Made by a program: the position numbers and the translations under genes. From JAYPHU01 sp038127535 (GTDB lineage: Bacteria; Pseudomonadota; Alphaproteobacteria; Rhodospirillales; UBA2165): a stretch of DNA of 57,972 bases. The stretch covers positions 1 to 57,972 of the forward strand of contig JAYPHU010000024.1 of assembly GCA_038127535.1 (NCBI GenBank). Direction: 5' to 3'. The notes below the pieces were generated by a model. The model was not told where the DNA came from, did not search any database, and worked only from the letters and a program-made list of their open reading frames with translations. Below are positions 27,134 to 35,243 of the stretch, piece by piece; the first letter of the stretch is position 1, and each line of letters opens with the position of its first letter.

Positions 27134-27472
27134 TCAGAGGGCTTCGCTGCCGGTTTCGCCGGTACGGATGCGGACCGCCTGGGCCACCTCGAGGACGAAA
27201 ATCTTACCGTCGCCGATATTGCCCGAATTGGCAGCCGACTGGATCGTCTCAACAACGGCGTCAACCTGAGAGTCGTCCACCGCCACTTCGATCTTGGACT
27301 TAGGCACGAAGTTAATAGCGTACTCGGCGCCCCGGTAGATTTCGGTGTGTCCCTTTTGACGCCCGAAGCCCGAGACCTCGCTGGCGGTCAGTCCTTGGAC
27401 GCCAATGCCGGTCAACGCCTCTCTAACGGCGTCAAGTTTTGCAGGTTTGATAATGGCCATCACCATTTTCAT
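27134..27472 (-). CDS. glnK: PII nitrogen regulatory protein (GlnK-type), copy 1
   Basis: This 112-aa trimeric PII protein senses 2-oxoglutarate and ATP/ADP and gates the AmtB channel. The T-loop has Tyr51 in YRGAEYAINF, the uridylylation site of proteobacterial PII. The B-loop (GNIGDGKIFV) and the C-loop (RIRTGE) are intact. It differs from the second copy at about 24 of 112 positions by my alignment. The ATG has AAAGGAA upstream. It lies 51 bp after amtB copy 1, the reverse of the usual glnK-amtB order. Confidence 0.96.
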   Translation of the reverse strand: MKMVMAIIKPAKLDAVREALTGIGVQGLTASEVSGFGRQKGHTEIYRGAEYAINFVPKSKIEVAVDDSQVDAVVETIQSAANSGNIGDGKIFVLEVAQAVRIRTGETGSEAL

Positions 27473-27523
27473 GACAAGGTTCCTTTCAAATTTGAATCAG
27501 TGTGCGGGAAGACCTCTCGAGAC

Positions 27524-28867
27524 CTAGAGGTCGTATCCCCGCTCGCCGTGAGAGGACAGATCCAGACCCTCGGTTTCTTCGTCTTCATCGACACGCAGTC
27601 CGACCAAGGCTTTGACGATAAGCACGATGACATAGCTGGCGATGCCTGCCCAGACAATCGTGATGACCGAGGCCACGAGCTGACCCATGAACGCGGTGCC
27701 CATGCTAAGCCCTTCGGCCAGACCGTTGCCGCCAAGGCTCGAGTCGGCGAAGAAAGAGGTCAGCAGAATGCCGAGGATGCCGCCGACGCCGTGGACCGCA
27801 AACACGTCCAGGGAGTCGTCGATTTTCCAGGCGCGCTTCACCACATCGATCATGTAGAAGCAGACGACGCCGGCAAACGCGCCGTACACCAGCGCACCGA
27901 CCGGACCGACAAAGCCCGAACCCGGCGTGATGGTGGCGAGGCCTGCGATCGCGCCGGTGGCGATGCCAACCAGGCTGGGCTTGCCGAACTTGATCCACTC
28001 AATGGTGATCCAGACTAGACACGCGGTGGCGGCGGAAATATGTGTCACCGCCATTGCCATGCCGGCGGCGCCGTCGGCGGCCAGCGCGCTGCCGGCGTTA
28101 AAGCCGTACCAACCGACCCACAACATGGCCGCGCCGATCATCACCATCCCCGGATTGTGGGGTGGGCGAAGATCGCTCGGGAAACCGGTTCGGCTGCCCA
28201 GCATTTTGGCGATCACCAAAGCGGCGATACCCGCATTGGCGTGAACCACCAGACCGCCGGCAAAGTCCATGGTGCCGACGCCTTTTAACGAGTCGCTGAT
28301 CCAGCCCATATCGGCGAGCGCGCCGCCGCCCCAAATCCAGTGGGTCGAGGGAGCATAGATCACGATCAGGAACAACGCGCTGAACAGCATGACGGCGCTG
28401 AACTTAATACGCTCCACGTACGCGCCGACAATCAAGGCAGGCGTGATGACGGCGAAGGTCATCTGAAACATGAAGAACACGTTCTCGGGAATATTGCCGG
28501 AGAGCGTTTCCGTGGTGACGCCGGCTAGGAACATTTTCTCCAGACCGCCCCACCAGATGTTGGCCCCGCCGAAAGCGATGGAATAGGCCAGCACCAGCCA
28601 CAAGATCGACATGCCGCAGCAAATGCCGAAGCATTGCATTAAAACCGATAACACATTCTTGGAGCGGACCAGGCCGCCGTAAAACAATGCCAGGCCCGGC
28701 ATGGTCATAAACAGAACCAGGGCCGTGGCCGTTATAATCCAGGCCGTGTTGCCGTCGGACAGTTTCTCGTCCTGGGCCAGGGCCTCACCCGGTAGTGCTG
28801 TTGCAAACAGGGCTACAGCGATTGCCGGAAGAAAATAACTCAATGATTTCTTGCAAAGTATTCGCAT
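27524..28867 (-). CDS. amtB: Ammonium transporter AmtB, copy 1
   Basis: This 447-aa trimeric ammonium channel has a cleavable signal peptide ending ALPGEALAQ and 11 expected membrane helices. Family motifs include DFAGGLVVHANAGIAALV and WVGWYGFNAGSALAADG, with pore His residues in the usual places. The C-terminal tail is the PII-binding region. The GGAGGA ribosome site is 6 nt before the ATG at 28867. A sigma-54-like promoter candidate lies about 140 bp upstream. The gene is followed by glnK copy 1. Confidence 0.96.
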   Translation of the reverse strand: MRILCKKSLSYFLPAIAVALFATALPGEALAQDEKLSDGNTAWIITATALVLFMTMPGLALFYGGLVRSKNVLSVLMQCFGICCGMSILWLVLAYSIAFGGANIWWGGLEKMFLAGVTTETLSGNIPENVFFMFQMTFAVITPALIVGAYVERIKFSAVMLFSALFLIVIYAPSTHWIWGGGALADMGWISDSLKGVGTMDFAGGLVVHANAGIAALVIAKMLGSRTGFPSDLRPPHNPGMVMIGAAMLWVGWYGFNAGSALAADGAAGMAMAVTHISAATACLVWITIEWIKFGKPSLVGIATGAIAGLATITPGSGFVGPVGALVYGAFAGVVCFYMIDVVKRAWKIDDSLDVFAVHGVGGILGILLTSFFADSSLGGNGLAEGLSMGTAFMGQLVASVITIVWAGIASYVIVLIVKALVGLRVDEDEETEGLDLSSHGERGYDL

Positions 28868-29005
28868 TGATCGTCCTCCACGTTGAATGCCTCAGCATGG
28901 CGGACCCCCGAGAGCAAAACCCAGCAAACATGGGGGCCACAATGACCCCTCGCGGCTGGACTGGCTTAAACACTGTTCGTAAGCGCCACGCTTGGCAGAT
29001 CTATT

Positions 29006-29020
29006 TCAAATAACGTGCCG
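29006..29020 (-). promoter_or_regulatory. Sigma-54-like promoter candidate for amtB-glnK copy 1
   Basis: On the minus strand CGGCACGTTATTTGA fits the -24/-12 pattern (T)GGCACG-N4-TTGC with correct spacing; the final C is replaced by A. Nitrogen-regulated amtB genes normally use RpoN promoters, so the match is plausible. The same departure appears at the second copy. Confidence 0.45.
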
Positions 29021-29157
29021 AAATAGCTAGAGGGGAAGGAGTTTCAATGAAATCAATGGTTTAGGAAGAATCCCGCGGCGTCTGAGCGGGAAACGAGTTG
29101 GCAAAACATGACCATTTTTTAAGCAATGATGTATCACTGCTCTTTTATTATACAAAT

Positions 29158-29193
29158 GGACCGCCCCACGGCGTGGCAGGCGGGGGGCGGTCC
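29158..29193 (-). terminator. Terminator-like hairpin after amtB copy 2
   Basis: GGACCGCCCC at 29158-29167 pairs perfectly with GGGGCGGTCC at 29184-29193. On the minus strand it is followed by an AT-rich run, consistent with termination of the glnK-amtB copy 2 transcript. Confidence 0.6.
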
Positions 29194-29238
29194 GGGGTGG
29201 CGGGGTTCGAGGTTGTGGCGACGAACCGGCCGCCTGAC

Positions 29239-29268
29239 GGCGGGACCCGAAGTGGAGGAGGTCCCGCC
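29239..29268 (-). other. Second hairpin after amtB copy 2
   Basis: GGCGGGACC at 29239-29247 pairs perfectly with GGTCCCGCC at 29260-29268, 18 bp past the amtB stop. It lacks a T run on either strand, so it may protect the 3' end or assist the neighbouring terminator. Confidence 0.5.
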
Positions 29269-29286
29269 GATCTGGGGTAGGGAGGG

Positions 29287-30585
29287 TTAGTGCAGCATCT
29301 CTCCGTGTTGGTTGAGGTCGAGACCTTCGGCTTCCGCATCCGCATCCACCCGCAGTCCAATGACCTTATCGATCACGAACAGGATGACCGCCGACGCCAC
29401 ACCGCTCCAGACAATGGTGGCGATGATGCCGTAGATCTGGGTGCCGATCTGGCCGACATTGCCTTCGAGCGCACCGGCCGTGCCGCCGATGGCTTCGACG
29501 GCAAAGACGCCGGTCAGGATGGCGCCGGTGATGCCGCCGAGACCATGCACGGCGAAGACGTCCAATGAGTCGTCATAGCCGAGCTTGGGCTTCAGGAAGG
29601 CGGCGCCCCAGTAGCAGATCAAGCCGGCAATGATGCCGATAAACAGCGCGCCCATCGGGCCCACGAAACCCGAGGCCGGGGTGATAGCGACCAGGCCGGC
29701 AACGGCGCCAGACACCACACCCAGCAGGGTCGGCTTCCTGTGGTGCAACCATTCGACGGTCATCCAGGCAAGACCGGCCGCTGCCGCTGCGATTTGCGTG
29801 ACCGCCATGGCCATGCCCGCGCTGCCGCCGGCGCTGACGGCGGAACCGGCGTTGAAGCCGAACCAGCCGACCCAGAGGAGCGAGCCGCCGATCATGGTCA
29901 GGCCCACATTGTGAGGGGCCAGGTTCTCAACGCCGAAGCCTTTACGCTTGCCGAGCATGATCGCGGCGACCAGCGCGGCGATGCCGGAGTTAATGTGCAC
30001 GACCGTGCCGCCGGCGAAATCAAGCACGCCGTCGGAGCCCAGGAAGCCGCCGCCCCAAACCCAGAAGGTGATCGGCGAGTAAACCACCAGGGACCAGATC
30101 GCGATGAACCACAAGAGGGCGGAGAATTTCATCCGCTCCGCCACGGCGCCGGTGATCAGAGCCGCGGTGATGATGGCGAAGGTGGCCTGGAAGATGATGA
30201 ACACCGTGTCCGGAATGGTGCCGTTGATGGCGCCGACCGTAACATGGTTCAGGAAGGCCAGATCCAGGTTCCCCACATAGGCGTTGCCGCCGTTGGAGAA
30301 AGCCAGACTGTAACCCGCCACCATCCAGATGATGGTCACTAGGCAGGTGACGGCAAAACTTTGCATCAGGGTGGCCAGCACGTTTTTCTTGCGGACCATA
30401 CCGGCATAGAAAAGCGCCACACCCGGGATGGTCATCATCAGAACGATGACGGTGGAGGTCAGCATCCACGCCGTGTCGCCGCTGTCGAGCTTGGGTTTGG
30501 CCTCCTGCGCTAGCGCCGGATCGGCGGCGAACAAAGCCGCGGCTGCAAATCCGAAGAGGCTAAGAATTTTGATGGAAGTAGGCAT
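29287..30585 (-). CDS. amtB: Ammonium transporter AmtB, copy 2
   Basis: This 432-aa ammonium channel has a signal peptide ending AADPALAQE. It shows LDFAGGTVVHINSGIAALVA and WVGWFGFNAGSAVSAGGSA and ends in a PII-binding tail (VDADAEAEGLDLNQHGE). It is clearly homologous to copy 1 but diverged through most of its length, so the duplication is not recent. It starts 11 bp after glnK copy 2, with GGAG before the ATG, giving the classic glnK-amtB order. Confidence 0.96.
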   Translation of the reverse strand: MPTSIKILSLFGFAAAALFAADPALAQEAKPKLDSGDTAWMLTSTVIVLMMTIPGVALFYAGMVRKKNVLATLMQSFAVTCLVTIIWMVAGYSLAFSNGGNAYVGNLDLAFLNHVTVGAINGTIPDTVFIIFQATFAIITAALITGAVAERMKFSALLWFIAIWSLVVYSPITFWVWGGGFLGSDGVLDFAGGTVVHINSGIAALVAAIMLGKRKGFGVENLAPHNVGLTMIGGSLLWVGWFGFNAGSAVSAGGSAGMAMAVTQIAAAAAGLAWMTVEWLHHRKPTLLGVVSGAVAGLVAITPASGFVGPMGALFIGIIAGLICYWGAAFLKPKLGYDDSLDVFAVHGLGGITGAILTGVFAVEAIGGTAGALEGNVGQIGTQIYGIIATIVWSGVASAVILFVIDKVIGLRVDADAEAEGLDLNQHGEMLH

Positions 30586-30596
30586 GTTGGTTTCTC

Positions 30597-30935
30597 CTAT
30601 AGGGCTTCATCACCGGATTCGCCGGTACGAATTCGCACCGCCGCACCCAAATCCAGGACGAAGATTTTTCCATCTCCAATATTCCCGGAGTTGGCGGCTG
30701 TTTTGATGGCCTCGATGGCCGCGTCCACCTGATCATCGGCAACAGCAACCTCGACTTTGGTTTTGGGCACAAAACTAATCGCGTATTCCGCACCACGATA
30801 AATTTCCGTGTGTCCTTTTTGACGGCCAAAACCGGACACTTCGCTGGACGTCAGCCCGGCGATCCCCGCGTCAATGAGGGCCTCCCGAACGGCTTCCAGC
30901 TTTGCCGGCTTGATAATCGCCATGACGAGTTTCAT
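30597..30935 (-). CDS. glnK: PII nitrogen regulatory protein (GlnK-type), copy 2
   Basis: This 112-aa PII protein has Tyr51 in YRGAEYAISF and intact B- and C-loops. The largest differences from copy 1 are at residues 21-26 and 66-77, on the outer face, while the ligand and T-loop regions are conserved. It is the first gene of the glnK-amtB copy 2 operon and lies downstream of a good sigma-54-like promoter candidate, with a leader of about 107 nt. Confidence 0.96.
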   Translation of the reverse strand: MKLVMAIIKPAKLEAVREALIDAGIAGLTSSEVSGFGRQKGHTEIYRGAEYAISFVPKTKVEVAVADDQVDAAIEAIKTAANSGNIGDGKIFVLDLGAAVRIRTGESGDEAL

Positions 30936-31052
30936 GAGACGACTCCTTGTTACAGTGAAAAAAATGTCACACTTTACGTGTGCGTGTCCCCCCGATGGCT
31001 CGCAGGCACTGCTCTGAAAGCGTTCATAACGGAGTTCAACTGGGAGGTCTTT

Positions 31053-31069
31053 CTCAAGTTCCGTGCCAA
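31053..31069 (-). promoter_or_regulatory. Sigma-54 promoter candidate for glnK-amtB copy 2
   Basis: On the minus strand TTGGCACGGAACTTGAG matches the RpoN pattern YTGGCACG-N4-TTGC with one mismatch (A for C in the -12 element). It is about 118 bp upstream of glnK. An RpoN promoter is expected for a glnK-amtB operon. Confidence 0.6.
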
Positions 31070-31079
31070 TCGGCTATTA

Positions 31080-31267
31080 TTGTTTTATTTTAAATAGTTA
31101 GACGAAAATCGCTAGCCTGGAGCCAATTAAAAATGCCTAATAATTATTCATTTATTGCATAAAATAAAATATGCGTAATAATTATGCATAAAAAGAGGCT
31201 AGACATTCCCCGGCCCAGGCTCGCATATGACGGATCAATAGTTTTGGGCGATCAAGAGGCTTAGCTT
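31080..31267. promoter_or_regulatory. AT-rich intergenic region upstream of the UbiH-type gene
   Basis: No gene is seen here. Repeated TGCATAA and TTATGCAT elements at about 31155-31190 form inverted repeats, and TTGCAT with TATGCG could serve as -35 and -10 for the rightward gene. Its position behind the sigma-54 promoter would also suit an upstream activator site for glnK-amtB. Confidence 0.35.
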
Positions 31268-32482
31268 TTGGCCAATATTGAGACGGACATCGTGATCATC
31301 GGCGGCGGCTTGACCGGCGGTGTCATGGCCGTGGCGCTGACGTCCGCCGGATTGCACTGTGTTGTGGTGGACCGCCAGGCGCCGCCCGAGCAATTGACAC
31401 CGGAATTCGACGGCCGCGCCTCCGCGATTGCCCAAGCGCCACAGCAGATGCTGGCGCGGCTGGGGATTTGGCCGCGCATCCCGGCCGAAGAGTCGCCGAT
31501 CCTCGATATCCGGGTGTCGGATGGGGAGTCCCGGCTGTTTTTGCATTATGACCATGAAGAAGTGGGTGCCCCGGCGCTAGGGTACATGGTGGAGAACCGG
31601 CATTTGCGGCATGCCGTGCAACAGGCTCTATACGCCGCCAATGGCGGGCAGCTGAAAGCGCCGGCTGACATCGCTTCGATTGATGCGGGGCCCGACAGTA
31701 CCGTGGTGAGCCTCGCTGGGGGTGAGCAGATATCCTGTCGTATGGTCATTGCTGCCGATGGCCGCGGATCGTGGACAAGGGAGCAGGCCGGCATTCAAGT
31801 CACCGCCTGGGATTATGGCCAGACCGGCTTTGTCTGCACGGTCGCGCATGAACATCCCCACCAAAATGTTGCCCATGAGAGATTTCTGCCGGCCGGCCCG
31901 TTTGCCATTTTGCCGCTCTCAAACAATCGGGCGTCCATCGTCTGGACGGAGAAGGAGCCGGCCGCCGCTTATATTAAGTCGCTGGATGACAGCGCGTTTA
32001 TGGCGACGTTGGCCCGGCGGTTCGGCGATTTCCTCGGACAACTCGAACTGGTCTCGCCGCGCTGGGCCTATCCTTTGTCCCTGCAGTTTGCCTGGTCCAG
32101 TACGTCTGAAAGGCTGGCGCTGATCGGTGACGCGTCCCACGCCATGCACCCGATTGCCGGGCAGGGGCTGAACATGGGCCTGCGGGATGTGGCGGCGCTG
32201 GCTGAGGTGCTGACCGACGCGCACCGGCTTGGTCTCGACATTGGGGCAGCCCATGTGCTCGAGGGATATGAGCGTTGGCGCGGGTTTGACAATATGCTGA
32301 TGTTGGCGTCGACCGACGGGTTGAACAGATTGTTCTCCAACGATCTGCCGCCTGTCCGACTGGCCAGAGACATAGGCCTTGCGGCTGTCAATAAAATCGG
32401 GCCCCTGAAAAAAGCGTTCATGCGCCACGCCATGGGCCAGTCGGGCAACCTGCCCCGCCTGCTCAAGGGCCAGGCTCTTTAG
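31268..32482 (+). CDS. UbiH/UbiF/COQ6-family FAD-dependent monooxygenase
   Basis: This 404-aa flavoprotein hydroxylase has the N-terminal dinucleotide motif VIIGGGLTGGVMAVAL and the second FAD motif LIGDASHAMHPIAGQGLN at about residue 286, followed by MGLRDVAAL. This pattern is typical of ubiquinone-ring hydroxylases. Which ring carbon it modifies cannot be told by sight. The start is TTG at 31268, with AGAGG about 8 nt upstream; no ATG fits the N-terminal fold. It is intact, although the next genes downstream are decayed. Confidence 0.9.
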   Translation: MANIETDIVIIGGGLTGGVMAVALTSAGLHCVVVDRQAPPEQLTPEFDGRASAIAQAPQQMLARLGIWPRIPAEESPILDIRVSDGESRLFLHYDHEEVGAPALGYMVENRHLRHAVQQALYAANGGQLKAPADIASIDAGPDSTVVSLAGGEQISCRMVIAADGRGSWTREQAGIQVTAWDYGQTGFVCTVAHEHPHQNVAHERFLPAGPFAILPLSNNRASIVWTEKEPAAAYIKSLDDSAFMATLARRFGDFLGQLELVSPRWAYPLSLQFAWSSTSERLALIGDASHAMHPIAGQGLNMGLRDVAALAEVLTDAHRLGLDIGAAHVLEGYERWRGFDNMLMLASTDGLNRLFSNDLPPVRLARDIGLAAVNKIGPLKKAFMRHAMGQSGNLPRLLKGQAL

Positions 32483-32497
32483 CCCCGGCCCCGCATC

Positions 32498-32835
32498 ATG
32501 AGTCCCAAAGTCCGCAGCCTCGCCATCCTGGCCTTCTGCGAGGTGGCGGTGATGGCGCTGTGGTTCTCCGCATCCGCCGTGTTGTCGTCGATCTTGGCCA
32601 CACCTTTGCCTCGCTTTACAACAGCGCGGTGCAGGCCGGCTTTGTCGCGGGCACGTTGATCGTCGCGGTGCTGGGGTTTGCCGCTCGCCTTAAGCCCTAA
32701 CGGTTTTTCATGGCCTACGCGATCATTGCGGCGATCACCAACGGGGCGATCCTGTGGCTCTATCCGGCGTCGCCCGCCGTCATCGTCATGCGACTTATCA
32801 CCGGGGCGTGCAAGGCCGGCGTTTACCCGGCGGGT
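32498..32835 (+). pseudogene. MFS transporter remnant, 3' end lost
   Basis: The frame opens with ATG and VRSLAILAFCEVAVMALWFS, a typical first helix of an MFS carrier. After about 35 codons homology jumps to another frame (TFASLYNSAVQAGFVAGTLI), so there is a frameshift with a small deletion. A TAA at 32698-32700 interrupts the second part, which continues FMAYAIIAAITNGAILWLY and VMRLITGACKAGVYPAG. Homology stops at about 32833, where an opposite-strand PAS fragment begins. About 110 of the usual 390 or so residues remain, so it cannot be functional. Confidence 0.8.
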
Positions 32836-33277
32836 TCTCCAGCGTTTCGAAGTAAATGTGTTCAAGCGCGCCGGCCGTGCCTCGTGTTGTTTCGGGCCGC
32901 GCGGTCACGCGGATGTAGCCGTCGGGCCGGCTGTCTGCGCTGCCGCCTATGGGCACGCCGCTCACGGCAACCGGGCGCTCAATGCCGTCCGCGCCAACGA
33001 GACGGCAGCGGATATCGCGGAACGCAACACCCTCTTCCATCGTGGATTTCAGGCTGGCGGCTTCAGGGGTAAGGTCCCAGATCGGTTGCCCGAGCAGACT
33101 TTCGCCCAACGAGTGTGGATCGCCGGTTGGCGTCGCGTGCACTTTTTGAATGATATGCTTGTCGTCGGCCTACCAGAACAGATCAACTGATGCGGACAGC
33201 AAGGTCGTCATGATCACGGCGGCGGCCTCTTGATCGTTCTCCCGCTGCGCAATGAGTTGTTCCAGGATCCGATTCAC
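32833..33277 (-). pseudogene. PAS-domain sensor protein remnant, 3' end lost
   Basis: A GTG at 33277, preceded by AGAGG, opens ILEQLIAQRENDQEAAAVIM. After DLFW a TAG at 33170-33172 interrupts the frame, then ADDKHIIQ continues in the same frame. The layout FW-E-ADD is typical of PAS domains, so GAG to TAG is the likely mutation. The PAS fold continues through GQPIWDL, FRDIRCRLVGADG and GYIRVTARP to about 32840, where it meets the MFS remnant. Any kinase or GGDEF output domain is missing. Confidence 0.75.
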
Positions 33278-33429
33278 ACCCGCATTACCTCTTTGGCTTA
33301 AGGTGATCCTTGATGTGTCACCAATATAGTATGGGCTCCGCGAATTTCTGGCAATTTGCTCAAATGCTTCAACATGTTTCAGTCGGCGGAGAATCTGGGG
33401 TTTATCCCCAGAGGGAACCTTGGTTTAGG

Positions 33430-34344
33430 TCACTTTTCCGAGAGCCAGGTGTCGATCAGCCAGCGAGAGATGGAATATCCCGGCGGCGGGAGGATATTGC
33501 CCTCGGCCGCCATCTCGTGGACTTCTTCTCTGGAAAACCAACGCGCGTCCAACAACTCATTGTCGATCAGGTCCACATCTACGTTCACGCCGACGGCGCG
33601 GAAGCCGAGCATAATCGACGCCGGGAAGGGCCACGGCTGGGACGCCTGATAGACTTGATCCACCGTACGAATCCCCGTTTCTTCGTACACCTCGCGGGCC
33701 ACGGCGTGTTCCAGGGACTCGCCCGGCTCCACGAACCCGGCGATGGTGGAGTAGCGCAGGCCCTGAAATCGCTTGTTGTGCCCCAGCAGGCACTTGTCCT
33801 CGCTCGGGTGGGTGACCAGCATAATCACCGCCGGGTCTGTGCGGGGAAAATGGCTCCGGGCGCAGTCCTCGTTCGAACACTTCCGTTCATGACCGCTACG
33901 TTGGCTGAGGGTCGGGCTGCCGCAGGCGCCGCAATACTGATAGGTGCGGTTCCAATAGCCGAGCGCTCGCGCATAGGCCAGATAACCGGCTTCCCGGGAT
34001 TCGACGGTAGAGGCTAGCCGGCGTAAATCCTCGAAAGACGCACCCTCGGGTAAGGGCGCGTCCTCGGCCGCTTCCAGATGCGACAGTTCCGCGCCGTAAT
34101 AGGCGACGCCGTCCTCTAGACCCAAAAACATCAGGACGGAGGCATTTTCCTTGAACCAGGCGGCCTCGGCCCGCTCCAGTTTGACGGCGCTGGGATCGTT
34201 CAGCCAGACCAGGCTCCGGTCCCGCCAAACGGGCAGAATAATTTCCCGAGCCTCCGCCAAATCCGGGTGCTGCTGGTCCGGCTCCTGCCGCAAATGCGCT
34301 GCCCGATCGAGAATCGCCCGGTCGAAATAAAAGCGTTCGTTCAT
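33430..34344 (-). CDS. nudC: NADH pyrophosphatase NudC
   Basis: This 304-aa Nudix hydrolase cleaves NAD(H) and can remove NAD caps from RNA. The zinc ribbon is seen in YCGACGSP and KCSNEDC. The Nudix box GFVEPGESLEHAVAREV-YEETGI is complete. SQPWPFPAS, the NudC-specific signature that sets substrate choice, follows it. I chose the ATG at 34344; a TTG at 34380 lies upstream. A short hairpin at 33395-33411 beyond the stop may be a weak terminator. The gene is intact between decayed neighbours. Confidence 0.95.
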   Translation of the reverse strand: MNERFYFDRAILDRAAHLRQEPDQQHPDLAEAREIILPVWRDRSLVWLNDPSAVKLERAEAAWFKENASVLMFLGLEDGVAYYGAELSHLEAAEDAPLPEGASFEDLRRLASTVESREAGYLAYARALGYWNRTYQYCGACGSPTLSQRSGHERKCSNEDCARSHFPRTDPAVIMLVTHPSEDKCLLGHNKRFQGLRYSTIAGFVEPGESLEHAVAREVYEETGIRTVDQVYQASQPWPFPASIMLGFRAVGVNVDVDLIDNELLDARWFSREEVHEMAAEGNILPPPGYSISRWLIDTWLSEK

Positions 34345-34461
34345 AGCGGCGAAATTTGCATAGACCAGCCCCTTGCGCAATCACCCTTGTCGGCGGGCGG
34401 AACTCAAAATGGTGTTTCCCGGCCTTCGAGTTTTGGAGTAAATTTGCCCGGTATGACGTGA

Positions 34462-35058
34462 TTTCCCACATTCTTTCAGATCATCCTTCGCCATGGTCGG
34501 CATGGGCTGCTTGCAGGAGCGCTGCTGCTGGCGCTTCTGCCGGGACTCGGCGCTTGAACGACGCCCCATCTGACCGACATCTTCACGGCGCTGGATGCGA
34601 GAGGATTTGTGCCCAATCAGGCGGAAGTGGTGGCCGCCGCCGATTGGAAAGAGGCCCTCATCATTGAAATTCAAATCCGGCAGAACGAATTCGACCCGGC
34701 GATTATCCGGCTGCTTCAGGGCGAGCCCCATATTCTGATCTTGGAAAACCGGGGTCAGGTGCCGCATATTCTGGCCTCGACGGAATTTTTCAAAACCACG
34801 GCGATTCGCAAAGCCCTCACGGAGACGGAGGAAATCAGCGGCGCAAACCTGATCGGCCACCATCTCAAGCCCGGCGAAATCAAGGAAATCCATTTCGTGC
34901 CTGTATTGGACGGCTGGTACGACCTCGAAGGATCCGAGGGCGGCCCTGCCATCTACCTGACCGACCGGTATTTGCCCCCTGGAGCCGAGGCGCGCGGCTG
35001 GGCATGGTCGGCGCCTTTATCGTTGGGCCGTAATCCTGTCTCCCCGGCGCTGGAATAA
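34462..35058 (+). pseudogene. Cupredoxin-like exported protein with broken signal peptide
   Basis: From 34498 the frame reads RHGLLAGALLLALLPGLGA, a typical export signal, but a TGA at 34555-34557 falls exactly at the expected cleavage site and no ATG/GTG/TTG precedes the signal in frame. The frame then continues to 35058: IEIQIRQNEFDPAIIRLLQG, FVPVLDGWYDLEG, IYLTDRYLPP. The first block resembles cupredoxin-like plastocyanin folds. A GTG at 34609 could still give a 149-aa cytoplasmic product. A sequencing error at the TGA is the main alternative. Confidence 0.55.
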
Positions 35059-35075
35059 ACGCCCGGCATTCGGTC

Positions 35076-35106
35076 TTGCCTCGCCTCCCCCTTCACCTGC
35101 TATATT
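35076..35106 (+). promoter_or_regulatory. Promoter of the SRP RNA gene
   Basis: TTGCCT at 35076-35081 and TATATT at 35101-35106 are separated by 19 bp. The RNA's first paired base, at about 35113, lies 7 nt after the -10 element, as expected. Confidence 0.6.
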
Positions 35107-35112
35107 TCGAAT

Positions 35113-35208
35113 GGGAGATCGGCCGTGGACGGACCGCTCGCCAACCCGGTCAGGTCCGGAAGGAAGCAGCCGTAACGAGTTTCGTCTGGGTCGCGTGTCC
35201 GGTCTCCT
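35113..35208 (+). ncRNA. ffs: Signal recognition particle RNA, small bacterial (4.5S) type
   Basis: The SRP RNA is the scaffold for Ffh in co-translational membrane targeting. The conserved apical loop and symmetric loop appear as GGTCAGGTCCGGAAGGAAGC and then AGCCGTAACGAG. The ends pair: GGAGATCGG near 35114 with CCGGTCTCC at 35199-35207. A TTTT run follows and would terminate transcription. Length of about 96 nt fits the short alphaproteobacterial form. It lies directly upstream of dnaX, the usual order in this class. Confidence 0.95.
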
Positions 35209-35243
35209 TTTCCCGCCGGCCCCGTGCATTTTGCGCCCAATAG

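Larger units (their letters stand above)
28868..29286 (-). other. 419-bp region between the two ammonium operons
   Basis: No gene is seen here. The right half holds two strong hairpins just after amtB copy 2, and an AT-rich stretch follows at 29100-29157. The left part contains the promoter and a leader of about 130 nt for amtB copy 1. No convincing NtrC box (TGCACC-N5-GGTGCA) was found. Confidence 0.6.

Noticed and set aside
27092..28018. A 308-aa plus-strand frame across glnK and amtB copy 1.
   Set aside because: It spans two genes that are certain on the other strand; its His/Asp-rich composition is typical of antisense translation.
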